NCBI GenBank assembly: GCA_947074145.1
Contig: CAMTOJ010000018.1
Span: 1-53,937, forward strand
From: an uncultured Bacteroidales bacterium
Lineage (GTDB): Bacteria; Bacteroidota; Bacteroidia; Bacteroidales; JAUNSR01
Reading direction: 5' to 3'
DNA length: 53,937 nucleotides
Shown here: piece after piece, positions 18,330 to 27,341 of the stretch
How the letters are laid out: each line of letters starts with the position of its first letter
How positions within the stretch are numbered: the first letter of the stretch is position 1
Position numbers and translations under genes: made by a program
The notes under the pieces: generated by a model
The model's database searches: none
What the model was told of the DNA's origin: nothing
The model's input: the letters and a program-made list of their open reading frames with translations, nothing else

Positions 18330-20222
18330 TTAAATTCTTCTTATCAATTCCTCTATTGCCTCGAAGTTTGATTTTTTGATCTTATAATCAGCATCTTGAG
18401 GAACATCATACTTAGTATCCACACCCGGAACATCATCAATCAATCCCTCTTCTGCCTTACGATATAGATCTTCGTCACACTTTTTGCAATCCTCAAGAGA
18501 TTCATCCATATAGATAAGAGTAAATCTTTCTTTACCAATAATATCTCTAACCTGTTCCCTTATCGATTCATCAGGAGAACGGAACGCACACACAGTAATT
18601 ACACCCTGCGCATTAAGAATATTACAAACGTGAGCCACACGACGCAGATTCTCAGCAATATCAGTAGATGTGAAATCAAGTTCATTTGAAAGCCCCGCTC
18701 TCACCATTGAACCCTCAAGAACAACTACTGTTTTACCTTCATCAAAAAGACGACGCTCTAATACATAAGCAAGTTCACGTTTACCGCTTCCGGCAAGTCC
18801 GGTGATCCACAATGTCTGACCCTTTTGTCCCAGTCTTTCCTCTCTTTCTCTTGTTGATACAAGCGATTCACCCTGTTGAGCACGCTCACGATTGATATCA
18901 TTGATTCTGGAAGGCAGATCTTTATTGTTCAGCTTTTCAATTATCATACCCACGGCACAAGTATTATTTGTCATAGGATCGATAAGTATAAAAGCACCTG
19001 TCGATTTATTCTTTTTATATGAATCAAACAAAAGCGGTTTATTCGTAGTAATCACCACACGTCCAATCTCATTCAATTCGAAATGATCAGCCTTACTCTG
19101 TTCAAGAGTATTAACATTGACCTTATATCTTATATCATCAATTCTCGCCTTTGTGACATTAGTTGTATGCTTGATAAAGAAATGCTTTTTAGGATCCATA
19201 GCCTCTTCATCCATCCAAACAAGCATCGCCTCAAAATGACGATCTATTGAGGGTTGATTCTCCGGCTTAACAATCATCTCGCCACGAGAGATGTCAATCT
19301 CATCCTCAAGAGTTAAAGTGACAGACATAGGAGGGAAGGCTTCATTAATCTCACCCTCATAAGTATGAATACCCTTTACTTTTGACTTTTTCCCTGAAGG
19401 AAGAGCCATTACCTCATCACCCTTCTTTATTATACCTGAAGAAACCTTTCCCGAAAAACCTCTGAAATCAAGATTCGGTCTCAGTACATATTGTACTGGG
19501 TATCGGAAATCTTCATAATTATAATCTGCACCGATATGTACATTCTCAAGAAACTCAAGAAGCGACTCACCATTATACCAAGCCATATTCTCAGATCTCT
19601 CCACCACATTATCTCCCTTAAGAGCAGAGATTGGAATTGGTTTGATATCCGGAATATCAAGACGAGTTACAAACGATTTATAATCCTCAACGATAGAATC
19701 AAACACCTCCTGGCTATAATCCACAAGGTCCATCTTGTTGATAGCAAGTACTACATGTTTTATTCCCAATAAAGAAACAAGGAATGTATGACGTTTGGTT
19801 TGAGTGATTACACCCGTACGTGCATCAACAAGGATGATAGCCAGATTGGCAGTAGAGCCACCTGTAATCATATTTCTTGTATACTGTTCGTGTCCCGGAG
19901 TATCTGCTATAATAAACTTTCGTTTGTTTGTAGAAAAATATCTGTAAGCAACATCAATAGTGATACCTTGTTCTCTTTCTGCCTTTAAACCGTCAAGAAG
20001 AAGAGCATAATCAATCTCACCCGCACCTGCATTACCAACACGCTTACTATCTCTTTCAAGAGCATCAAGCTGATCTTCATAAAGTTTTTTGCTATCATAA
20101 AGTAAACGACCGATAAGAGTTGATTTACCGTCATCTACCGACCCCGCTGTAAGAAGTCTTAGCAAATCTTTCTGTTCGTCTCTGTCAAGAAACTCTTTTA
20201 TATTTAGTTTGTTTTTTTCCAT
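18330..20222 (-). CDS. cysN: sulfate adenylyltransferase subunit 1 fused to a degenerate APS-kinase domain
   Basis: GTPase subunit that drives ATP sulfurylase (with CysD) to make APS. The EF-Tu-like part is intact: [12 protein letters not shown] (residues 28-39), [21 protein letters not shown], then two beta-barrel domains to about residue 450. Residues 465-630 align with APS kinase (CysC) but are damaged. The P-loop reads GLAGSGKRE (475-483) in place of GLSGSGKST. The DGD substrate motif reads EGS (503-505). The RDxKGLYKKA region is [10 protein letters not shown] normal CysC is encoded two genes upstream. The fused kinase is therefore probably structural or regulatory. The gene starts 21 bp after cysD. 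Confidence 0.88.
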   Translation of the reverse strand: MEKNKLNIKEFLDRDEQKDLLRLLTAGSVDDGKSTLIGRLLYDSKKLYEDQLDALERDSKRVGNAGAGEIDYALLLDGLKAEREQGITIDVAYRYFSTNKRKFIIADTPGHEQYTRNMITGGSTANLAIILVDARTGVITQTKRHTFLVSLLGIKHVVLAINKMDLVDYSQEVFDSIVEDYKSFVTRLDIPDIKPIPISALKGDNVVERSENMAWYNGESLLEFLENVHIGADYNYEDFRYPVQYVLRPNLDFRGFSGKVSSGIIKKGDEVMALPSGKKSKVKGIHTYEGEINEAFPPMSVTLTLEDEIDISRGEMIVKPENQPSIDRHFEAMLVWMDEEAMDPKKHFFIKHTTNVTKARIDDIRYKVNVNTLEQSKADHFELNEIGRVVITTNKPLLFDSYKKNKSTGAFILIDPMTNNTCAVGMIIEKLNNKDLPSRINDINRERAQQGESLVSTREREERLGQKGQTLWITGLAGSGKRELAYVLERRLFDEGKTVVVLEGSMVRAGLSNELDFTSTDIAENLRRVAHVCNILNAQGVITVCAFRSPDESIREQVRDIIGKERFTLIYMDESLEDCKKCDEDLYRKAEEGLIDDVPGVDTKYDVPQDADYKIKKSNFEAIEELIRRI

Positions 20223-20243
20223 TGAATCAATAAAATAAAGAAT

Positions 20244-21152
20244 TTAGAAATATCCCTCACGTTTCTTTTGCTCCATACTCGCTTCCTGATCGAAGTCGAT
20301 AACGCGTGTCGAACGCTCAGATTTAGTTGTAGTCATCATCTCTTCAACTATCTCTTCTATTGTTGCCGCTTCCGATGAAATTGCACCCGTAAGAGGATAG
20401 CATCCAAGCGTTCTGAATCTGACCATCTCCATTTTTGCCTTATCTACAAATTCTTTAGGCATTCTATCGTCATCAACAAGAATTTTTGTTCCCTCATATT
20501 CAGTCACAAGTCTTTCTTTAGCATAGTAAAGAGGAACAATAGGAATATTCTCAAGTCTTATATATTGCCATATATCAAGCTCTGTCCAATTAGAAAGAGG
20601 GAAGACACGAATAGATTCACCCTTGTTTACTTTAGCATTATATATATCCCAAAGTTCAGGACGTTGATTTTTGGGATCCCATTGTTGAAATTTATCACGG
20701 AAAGAATAAATTCTCTCTTTTGCCCTCGATTTTTCTTCATCACGACGTGCACCACCGAAAGCGGCATCAAAACCGTGTTTCTTAAGAGCGGCAAGCAATG
20801 CCTGGGTTTTCATAAGATCTGTATGTACCTTACTTCCGTGCGAGAATGGTCCGACACCCTCTTCAAATGCTTCTTTATTATATTCGACAATCAGAGTCCA
20901 GCCATGCTCTTTTGCATATTTCTCTCTGAAATCTATCATCTCTTTAAATTTCCATTTTGAATCTATGTGCATTAGTGGAAACGGAACCTTGCCGGGAGCA
21001 AAAGCTTTTTCAGCCAAACGCACCATAACCGATGAGTCTTTTCCGATTGAGTAAAGCATTACAGGATTTTCAAATTCTGCAGCTACCTCTCTTATTATAT
21101 GAATAGACTCAGCTTCCAACTGTCTTAAATGACTTAAATTATAATCAGACAT
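20244..21152 (-). CDS. cysD: sulfate adenylyltransferase subunit 2
   Basis: Catalytic subunit of ATP sulfurylase, forming APS from sulfate and ATP. The 302-residue PP-loop-type protein has [15 protein letters not shown] (residues 34-48), [45 protein letters not shown] and [10 protein letters not shown], all family hallmarks. It sits 38 bp after cysC and 21 bp before cysN, consistent with the obligate CysDN complex. Confidence 0.94.
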   Translation of the reverse strand: MSDYNLSHLRQLEAESIHIIREVAAEFENPVMLYSIGKDSSVMVRLAEKAFAPGKVPFPLMHIDSKWKFKEMIDFREKYAKEHGWTLIVEYNKEAFEEGVGPFSHGSKVHTDLMKTQALLAALKKHGFDAAFGGARRDEEKSRAKERIYSFRDKFQQWDPKNQRPELWDIYNAKVNKGESIRVFPLSNWTELDIWQYIRLENIPIVPLYYAKERLVTEYEGTKILVDDDRMPKEFVDKAKMEMVRFRTLGCYPLTGAISSEAATIEEIVEEMMTTTKSERSTRVIDFDQEASMEQKKREGYF

Positions 21153-21190
21153 ATTATATAAATGATTTGATTTTCTTAATAATGTAGTTT

Positions 21191-21790
21191 TTATATTGAT
21201 ACCTTAGATAAGACACTCTCTAATATGATATCAATACACTCTTTAATATCCTTACCGGTTGTATCAATGTTTAAGAAAGGATTTTCGGGAGCCTCAAAAG
21301 GAGAGGAGATTCCTGTAAAATCTTTTATTTCCCCTTTTCTTGCTTTTTTATACAACCCTTTTATATCACGACGTTCACACTCTTCCAAAGGTGTACTTAT
21401 AAATACTTCAAGAAAATTATCTTCTCCGATTATACTCTTTGCCATCTCTCTGATCTGATTTGTGGGACTTATAAAAGCTGCAACCGTTATCACTCCACAA
21501 TCAGCAAAAAGTTTTGCAACTTCTGCAATACGTCGTATATTCTCTTTTCTATCTTCTGTTGAAAACCCAAGATTATTGTTTATACCGGTTCTTATATTAT
21601 CACCATCCAAGAGATAGCACAATAAGCCACGCTTAGCCAGCTCTCTTTCAAGAGCGATAGCAAGAGTGCTTTTGCCCGACCCTGAGAGACCTGTAAACCA
21701 AAGCACTTTTGATTTTTGATTAAGCATTTGCTCTCTGTCTTCTCTTTGAAGTGTTTTATCGAAAATCGGATATATATTATTGTTATTCAT
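21191..21790 (-). CDS. cysC: adenylylsulfate kinase
   Basis: Phosphorylates APS to PAPS. The 199-residue protein has an intact Walker [10 protein letters not shown] (residues 34-42), the DGDNIR substrate motif (62-67), [25 protein letters not shown], and [15 protein letters not shown] followed by [11 protein letters not shown]. It is presumably the working kinase of the cluster, because the kinase domain of CysN is degenerate. It follows the SLC13 permease by 46 bp and precedes cysD by 38 bp. Confidence 0.94.
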   Translation of the reverse strand: MNNNNIYPIFDKTLQREDREQMLNQKSKVLWFTGLSGSGKSTLAIALERELAKRGLLCYLLDGDNIRTGINNNLGFSTEDRKENIRRIAEVAKLFADCGVITVAAFISPTNQIREMAKSIIGEDNFLEVFISTPLEECERRDIKGLYKKARKGEIKDFTGISSPFEAPENPFLNIDTTGKDIKECIDIILESVLSKVSI

Positions 21791-21836
21791 AAACTCTAAT
21801 TTCTTTGTTTTTTATAATCGGCCTATATCTTTGTTT

Positions 21837-23639
21837 TTAGAATGGCCATATAATCGGGATTAGGATAACCGACATTATAAACACTATTATCGAAAGAGGT
21901 AACCCTACTTTCAGATAATCTGAAAATTTATAATTTCCTATTGCCTGAACTATAAGATTTGTCTGATACCCTATCGGAGTCAGAAAGCTTGCAGAAGCAG
22001 CCATACAAATCGTAATAAAGAAAGGCAACGGATCGACTCCTAATTGTCTGGATGCCTCAAGCGCAATTGGAAATGCAAGTGCCGCTGCAGCATTATTTGT
22101 GATAATCTCAGTAAAGAGACATGTGATAAGAAACAAAACGGCAAGTACAACCTGAGGACCAAAATCATAAACTGCCCCGATAGTATTTTTTGCAATAAAA
22201 CCTGCAATTCCCGAATTCATCATACCCTTGCTTATCGCGAAAGCACAAGCAATTGTTATCATTACATCCCAGGATATAAATTTTGTATATTTTTTAACCG
22301 GGAAGAGATTTGTCCATGCCATTATTACAGTAGTAATTGCTGCCATTGAAAACATATCTATTCTGAAGTTCGGTATATCAATCTTATCGCCTACGGCAGC
22401 ACCGAATATCATTAATGCTGTAAGTGCAAGAGCAAATAATCGGCGTTTTGGACTCTCTTTCTTTCTTACCTCTCCTGTTTGAGATAGTAAATAAAATACA
22501 GAAGAGTCACCCCATGCGGGCATAAACGAGTCATCTGTTAGTAATATAAGATTATCTCCAACCTGAAGTTTCAAATCATTCAGATTCTCTGTTATTCTTG
22601 AACCGTTTCGGTGAAGCGACATAACAGCTGCTCCGTAATGACGATAAAAGTCAAACTCGGCCAGAGTTTTCCCAATACCCGGAAAACGGGGAGCCAAAAC
22701 AGCCTCAACTTGTATTGTTGCCTTCTCTCTGAATGTACTCTCATGATTGTGCAGACAATTAAGTGTCAGATCTTTATTGTTCATCAATACATTTAAAAGA
22801 GATGATTTACCCGCTATCTCAAACTTATCATTATTCGTAATACAATGTGTAGAGGTTTCCACTTCGATAAGTTCTCCATTGGATCTGATACTTTTTACTT
22901 TAATATCGGGTATTATATCTGAATGTCCATTTATTATTGATTTACCAATATATTTACTGTTTTCAGGAACTGTTACATCATAATAATACTCCTTTATAAC
23001 ATCTTTTTCATTATTGATAATATCTTCATCTTTAGGTAAGAGATATCTTGATGCGAATATTATATAAAGCAAACCAACTAAAGCAATTGGAAGACCAACC
23101 TTTCCGATTTCGAAAATGGGCATACCTTTACCTGTTTCACTTATCATCATGCCATCTACAACAAGATTGGTTGTTGTACCCACAACGGTACACATACCAC
23201 CCAAAATTGTGGCATAGGAGAGAGGTATAAGGATTTTTTTTGAGGGTACATTGACATATTCAGACCATTTTTTTAGCATTGGTGCAAAAATTATGACAAT
23301 GGGTGTGTTGTTTAAAAATGCCGATAATGCTGAAACCGGAATCAACATTCTTGAAAGCATTTTTGTAAAATTACCCTTCTTTGAGGGTAGCATCAATTGT
23401 GCTATTTTATTTAACGCGCCACTTCTACTTACCCCTTCACTGACCAAATACAGCAATCCAACGGTTATCATTCCTTTATTGCTGAAACCAATAAGTGCTT
23501 CTTTAGAGTCAATTACACCACCTACCATCATTAATACAACGACTGTAAATAGTACTATACCCGGACGAAGTTTGTCTTTTATCAATATAGCAATCATTAC
23601 TATAATGAGAAAAAGAATATAAAAACCTTGTATTGTCAT
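21837..23639 (-). CDS. SLC13-family permease with TrkA-C domains, probable sulfate transporter
   Basis: A 600-residue divalent-anion:Na+ symporter. The N-terminal half holds about five membrane segments, including LSAFLNNTPIVIIFAP and GTTTNLVVDG. A cytoplasmic insert of two TrkA-C-like domains covers about residues 205-390 (for example NSKYIGKS and GDNLILL). The C-terminal half repeats the transport motifs: TEIITNNAAAALAFP, ASFLTPIGYQTN. This arrangement is known for bacterial sulfate permeases such as SacP or CysZ-independent uptake systems. Its place directly before cysC supports sulfate import for the pathway; the substrate is inferred from context. Confidence 0.85.
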   Translation of the reverse strand: MTIQGFYILFLIIVMIAILIKDKLRPGIVLFTVVVLMMVGGVIDSKEALIGFSNKGMITVGLLYLVSEGVSRSGALNKIAQLMLPSKKGNFTKMLSRMLIPVSALSAFLNNTPIVIIFAPMLKKWSEYVNVPSKKILIPLSYATILGGMCTVVGTTTNLVVDGMMISETGKGMPIFEIGKVGLPIALVGLLYIIFASRYLLPKDEDIINNEKDVIKEYYYDVTVPENSKYIGKSIINGHSDIIPDIKVKSIRSNGELIEVETSTHCITNNDKFEIAGKSSLLNVLMNNKDLTLNCLHNHESTFREKATIQVEAVLAPRFPGIGKTLAEFDFYRHYGAAVMSLHRNGSRITENLNDLKLQVGDNLILLTDDSFMPAWGDSSVFYLLSQTGEVRKKESPKRRLFALALTALMIFGAAVGDKIDIPNFRIDMFSMAAITTVIMAWTNLFPVKKYTKFISWDVMITIACAFAISKGMMNSGIAGFIAKNTIGAVYDFGPQVVLAVLFLITCLFTEIITNNAAAALAFPIALEASRQLGVDPLPFFITICMAASASFLTPIGYQTNLIVQAIGNYKFSDYLKVGLPLSIIVFIMSVILIPIIWPF

Positions 23640-23808
23640 TCGAATAGTAAGGGATTATATATTTGAATATCCTCCTTATTTTAGGTAATAAGGTGATTCA
23701 GTGATTAATAAAAATTATTCTCTAATAATAATATCGTGAAGATACTTCAGTTTTATTGCATCATGAAATAAATTATTTCTATTTAATAAAATCGAATTGC
23801 TTCGAGCG

Positions 23809-24648
23809 TTATTTTACAATAAAATAAGGATTAAGTAAATTTTCTTTATTATAATATAATGATGTTTTTTCATCAGTCATTAAAACCTGTTTTCCTGCAT
23901 ATAAGGCTACTGCATGGCCCGCTGCTGTATCCCATTCCATAGTAGGAGCAAATCTTGGATATACATCAGCTATACCTTCAGCTACAAGACAAATCTTTAT
24001 AGAACTTCCGCTTGAGACAATAATAACATCCTTATATTTGGTTTTCAAGTCGGATATATATTTTTCTGTTTCTTCATTATTGTGAGAGCGAGAGGCTACG
24101 ACAGTTATTTCGTTATCATTTTTTGATAAAGAAGAAAGTGGCAGCTTTTCTGCATTACTTATAAATGACAGGAGCCCGTTTCTATTATTATCCAAAAAAA
24201 ATGAAGATGATAATAAGGTCTCTCCATCTATTTTGAAAGATCCGATCTCTTTATTTGCAAAATATAGAGTATTAGATACAGGAACATAAACTACACCTAT
24301 TACTGGTGTTCCGTTTTCAACAAGAGCAACATTTACAGTAAACTCACCATTTCGTTTGATAAACTCTTTAGTCCCGTCAAGAGGATCAACAATCCATAAA
24401 TTTTTATTTGCCGATCTTTCAGAATACGGAACCTCTTTTTCTTCTTCACTCAAAATTGCAATCCCGGTACCAATAAGATCTTTTACAATTACATCATTAC
24501 TTTTTTGGTCTGCTATTGTAAGTGGCGAATTGTCTGCTTTTGATTGAATATTGAAGTCACTTTCAGGATCATTGTAAATTTTTAGAATTTCAGCTCCGGC
24601 AAGTAAAGATGTCTTTATTGCTATTTCTGTCAGATGGTTAAGTTCCAT
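23809..24648 (-). CDS. cysQ: 3'(2'),5'-bisphosphate nucleotidase
   Basis: Removes the 3'-phosphate from PAP, the by-product left after PAPS is used, and so relieves product inhibition of the sulfotransferase. A 279-residue inositol-monophosphatase-fold enzyme. Metal-site motifs are SEE in ILSEEEKEVPY, WIVDPLDGTKEFIKRNGEFTVNVALV, and WDTAAGHAVALYAGK near the C terminus. It is the first gene of the cluster, separated from the permease by 169 bp. Three evenly spaced TTTTTCAA repeats lie 60-115 bp upstream of its start. Confidence 0.92.
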   Translation of the reverse strand: MELNHLTEIAIKTSLLAGAEILKIYNDPESDFNIQSKADNSPLTIADQKSNDVIVKDLIGTGIAILSEEEKEVPYSERSANKNLWIVDPLDGTKEFIKRNGEFTVNVALVENGTPVIGVVYVPVSNTLYFANKEIGSFKIDGETLLSSSFFLDNNRNGLLSFISNAEKLPLSSLSKNDNEITVVASRSHNNEETEKYISDLKTKYKDVIIVSSGSSIKICLVAEGIADVYPRFAPTMEWDTAAGHAVALYAGKQVLMTDEKTSLYYNKENLLNPYFIVK

Positions 24649-24710
24649 ATCGGATTTATTAATGAATAATTAAAACTCAAAGTTTTATTTTTTTTATATT
24701 CAAAAGAATC

Positions 24711-24760
24711 TTTTTCAATAAAAAAGACACGTTTTTCAATCAAAGATATTCTTTTTTCAA
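24711..24760. repeat. three TTTTTCAA direct repeats, 21-bp period
   Basis: Copies at 24711-24718, 24732-24739 and 24753-24760 share TTTTTCAA (TTGAAAAA in the direction of cysQ). The constant 21-bp step puts all three on the same face of the helix. They surround the candidate -7 box of cysQ, so an operator is possible. AT-rich background makes chance a real alternative. Confidence 0.45.
24741..24748 (-). promoter_or_regulatory. candidate -7 box of the cysQ-led sulfonation cluster
   Basis: It reads TATCTTTG on the minus strand, 93 bp before the cysQ ATG. A weak TTGG -33 (24775-24772) lies 23 bp upstream. Confidence 0.45.
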
Positions 24761-25050
24761 CTATCATATGTCCAATTTTTCATTGTTTAACTGCAAGATG
24801 ATTCTTTTAGGTAGAGTGTTTATTTTGTGATAAAAGTTGTCGAAAATTGATTGATATATGTTAATAACGATCCCTTTGTTGTGTTAATGTAAAGAGTTAT
24901 ACATCTTTTATTATATTGTCTAATATCCATTTTATATATAACATCGTTATTAATTACTTGTCAAATTTGCATTATTATAAGTTAAAATAATGCCCTTAAA
25001 TTAACAACCAAAAGCTAAATAAGTGTGAAAAAGATTAATAAAAGCGCCTC

Positions 25051-25067
25051 TGGGGGCGTTTGGGGGC
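25051..25067. repeat. tandem TGGGGGC motif
   Basis: TGGGGGC occurs at 25051-25057 and again at 25061-25067, a spacing of exactly 10 bp, preceded by GCGCC. Such G-runs are rare in this sequence. The site is 61 bp before the -7 box of the sigma-factor gene, a usual place for an activator site. Confidence 0.4.
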
Positions 25068-25127
25068 AAAAAATTAATTATTAGAATAAAAAAGATACTA
25101 TTTTTTACATATATCCAAAATTTCTAT

Positions 25128-25135
25128 TATATTTG
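25128..25135 (+). promoter_or_regulatory. candidate -7 box of the ECF sigma-factor gene
   Basis: TATATTTG is an exact consensus match. No TTTG -33 box is seen, which may fit an activated promoter. The predicted 5' untranslated region is about 130 nt. Confidence 0.4.
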
Positions 25136-25273
25136 CTGTTCATAGCTAAGAATTCATTGAAGATTATAATTATTACAATGATTATTTCTGCAAGGAAGAT
25201 GAGCATGCGTAATGAGATGTCATTTTAGATTTTAAAAATTAAACCATTAAAAACAATCCAACAAATTACTATT

Positions 25274-25789
25274 ATGACTTACCTTAGTGTTCAACAGCAA
25301 CTTTTAAACTTACAAGACAAGCTATATCGACATGCAGTAGGGATTACAGGCAATGTTGATGATGCGAAAGATTTGTTACAAGAAACTTCTCTTCAAGTAT
25401 TAAATAAAGAAGAGAAATACACTGCAGACACAAACTTCAAAGCATGGGTTTTCACATTGATGAAGAATGTGTTTATCAATAATTATCGTCGTTCAGCGAT
25501 TGAACAACGCATATTGAAGGAAAACATTACAACTAGTTTTTTTGCAGCAGATGATCAGGTATCGTTATTTTGCGATGATATAGATGTTTCTATATCAGAT
25601 TTAAGACAGGCCATTATGAAGCTTGAGGATAAATATAAAAATCCTATATCTTTGTTATTGGCCGGATACTCATATCAGGAGATCTCCGATAAGACCGGTA
25701 TCTCGGTAGGAACCCTAAAGAGCAGAGCTTTTGAGGGGCGTAAAAAATTGAGAAATATTTTATCATCACCTGTGACGATGAATTATTAA
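25274..25789 (+). CDS. ECF-type RNA polymerase sigma factor
   Basis: A 171-residue sigma-70 family factor with only regions 2 and 4. Region 2: LYRHAVGITGNVDDAKDLLQET and FKAWVFTLMKNVFINNYRR (residues about 17-75). Region 4: a C-terminal helix-turn-helix, LLAGYSYQEISDKTGISVGTLKSRAFEGRKKL (about 127-160). No anti-sigma or FecR gene is next to it, and a terminator follows, so it is transcribed alone. The regulon is unknown. The divergent sulfonation cluster is a possible target only because of proximity. Confidence 0.9.
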   Translation: MTYLSVQQQLLNLQDKLYRHAVGITGNVDDAKDLLQETSLQVLNKEEKYTADTNFKAWVFTLMKNVFINNYRRSAIEQRILKENITTSFFAADDQVSLFCDDIDVSISDLRQAIMKLEDKYKNPISLLLAGYSYQEISDKTGISVGTLKSRAFEGRKKLRNILSSPVTMNY

Positions 25790-25896
25790 TCATATCTTGA
25801 AAAGATATTTTTACGATAAGAATACTTCTGTAAAAGCTAAAATAAAAGCTTGTGGAAAAATAAGATATACGTAAGTGTAACGATAAAAAAAAATAT

Positions 25897-25944
25897 AAAA
25901 AATCTCCGAATAAGTTTCATAAGAAAACTTTCGGAGATTTTTTT
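25897..25944. terminator. terminator between sigma factor and RluF-like gene
   Basis: The stem AATCTCCGAA/TTCGGAGATT (10 bp) is flanked by A- and T-runs, with a 19-nt loop. It can act in both directions between convergent genes. Confidence 0.8.
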
Positions 25945-26016
25945 GTATGTTATAACTATCTGATTCTGCAGCTTAAATCTGTTTCAAATGTTTGTTATTA
26001 CAAATAATTGGAGTTA

Positions 26017-27111
26017 CTATCGTCTTCTGCGATTAGAAGATGTCGATTTTTTAGATTCAGAATTTCCTTTGCCTCCTTTTCTGTCATTCTTCATCTTTCT
26101 TGCCGAATCAATTATATTCTTATTATTGATGGCATCTTCAAATCTCATGCCTGTTTTCTTTGCTTCTGTTCTGGCACTTTTAGTAGACTCAGACTTGCTT
26201 TTCTTTGATGGCGTTAATAAAGCAGCTTTTGAATTTGCATTTTTCTCAGATCTCTTTCTACCTGATCTAAGAGTTTTGGATTTCGGATTCTGAGCAGCCT
26301 CTGCCAGTTTTAATTCTTTATTTCTTTTTAATTCCGATTGCCAAGTGGTGATTTTATCATCTGTTTTTGCCACCGGTTTTACAGCTCTTTCTTTACCCGG
26401 ATCATTGGATCTTATGTAATTTGTAAGAGAATCCACTTCTTGAGGAGTTAAAAAACGCCATTCGCCGGGAGTCAGACTTTTTATATTCATGCCTAATAGT
26501 GTTTCTCTTCGGCATGCAACATTAATAAAATCTTGTCTTCTGCAAACTTCACATACGCTTTCGGCTATTTCACTATTTGAACTTAACAGTAATGTGTATT
26601 CATTTATTTTTTTCAGAGTGAATGAACTAGCAGGAATCCCCAACTTTATCACTTTTGCTATCACTTCGTTTAGCTTTTCAGCAGGTACGGCGCGGTTGAA
26701 AGATATGATATATTCTTTCGGAATATTATTTATATAAGGAGCGAACTCATGAGCAACCTCTCCGGAATTTGTTAATAATATAAGCCCTTCATTTTCGCGA
26801 CTTAATCTGAAAATACTAAAAAGTCGATCCTGATATCTTACATATTTAGTAATATTATCTTTGATATTAATTTCAGTAGAGCAGGAGATACCTTCAGGTT
26901 TATTGAATAAGATAAAAATCTTTTCTTCAACGTTCTCAATCAGTCTACCGTCAAAATATACCTTATCTGAATTAGGATCGATTTTCATCCCGAAAATCGG
27001 TTTCACTCCGTTCACTTTCACTCTGCCCGATTCAATATATGTATCTGCATCTCTGCGTGTGCAGGAAAGATTGTCACTCAGATATTTGTTAAGTCTTATA
27101 AGATTATCCAT
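26017..27111 (-). CDS. RluF/RsuA-family pseudouridine synthase homologue lacking the catalytic Asp
   Basis: N-terminal S4 RNA-binding domain (IRLNKYLSDN...SGRVKVNG, residues 5-36 from the ATG at 27111), then an RsuA/RluF fold (LFNKPEG at 69-75; LGMNIKSLTPGEWRFLTPQEV). The catalytic motif GRLD of active enzymes reads FRLS here (Ser104), and the following acidic position is Glu106 (FRLSRENEGLILLTNSGE). The DNA supports AGT at that codon. Residues from about 255 onward form a Lys/Arg/Ser-rich, probably disordered tail. The frame is open to 27132, but a -7 box TACCTTTG covers that start, so the ATG at 27111 is preferred (364 residues). It probably binds rRNA; loss of activity is inferred. Confidence 0.8.
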   Translation of the reverse strand: MDNLIRLNKYLSDNLSCTRRDADTYIESGRVKVNGVKPIFGMKIDPNSDKVYFDGRLIENVEEKIFILFNKPEGISCSTEINIKDNITKYVRYQDRLFSIFRLSRENEGLILLTNSGEVAHEFAPYINNIPKEYIISFNRAVPAEKLNEVIAKVIKLGIPASSFTLKKINEYTLLLSSNSEIAESVCEVCRRQDFINVACRRETLLGMNIKSLTPGEWRFLTPQEVDSLTNYIRSNDPGKERAVKPVAKTDDKITTWQSELKRNKELKLAEAAQNPKSKTLRSGRKRSEKNANSKAALLTPSKKSKSESTKSARTEAKKTGMRFEDAINNKNIIDSARKMKNDRKGGKGNSESKKSTSSNRRRR

Positions 27112-27131
27112 TTTGTATAATAAAATTTTCA

Positions 27132-27139
27132 CAAAGGTA
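27132..27139 (-). promoter_or_regulatory. -7 box of the RluF-like gene
   Basis: It reads TACCTTTG on the minus strand, an exact TAnnTTTG match that overlaps the upstream in-frame ATG (27132). Transcription starting near 27125 would exclude that ATG. Confidence 0.5.
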
Positions 27140-27341
27140 CAAAACTGTTTTGTTTCTTATCACACTTAATATATTATTTGGATTATTAAACATATTTGAA
27201 GAATGTAATTAAACCCATTTCAGCTCATTTGATTTTTATATATAGGCGTTTAATAATGAAATTTTTGATTATGATATGTCATTTTTTATTTTCCCTTAGC
27301 TCTTTTTTGTGGTCTTTGCTATTTTCGTTAAACTTCTCTGC

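Larger units (their letters stand above)
24649..25273. other. long divergent intergenic region cysQ / ECF sigma factor (625 bp)
   Basis: No convincing gene is found in this stretch. It holds, left to right: three TTTTTCAA repeats with an exact 21-bp period (24711, 24732, 24753); a minus-strand -7 box TATCTTTG (24748-24741) between the second and third repeat; a tandem TGGGGGC motif (25051-25067) in otherwise AT-rich DNA; and a plus-strand -7 box TATATTTG (25128-25135). The size and the motif content suggest a regulated divergent promoter region. Confidence 0.6.

Noticed and set aside
24838..24860. A second partial copy of the palindrome arm (GTCGAAAA).
   Set aside because: Only eight bases match and there is no complementary arm nearby; this is expected by chance.
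25988..26293. A 101-codon plus-strand frame near the terminator after the sigma-factor gene.
   Set aside because: It lies opposite the low-complexity basic tail of the RluF-like gene, and its Phe/Leu/Ser-rich content is the complement of Lys/Arg/Glu codons.
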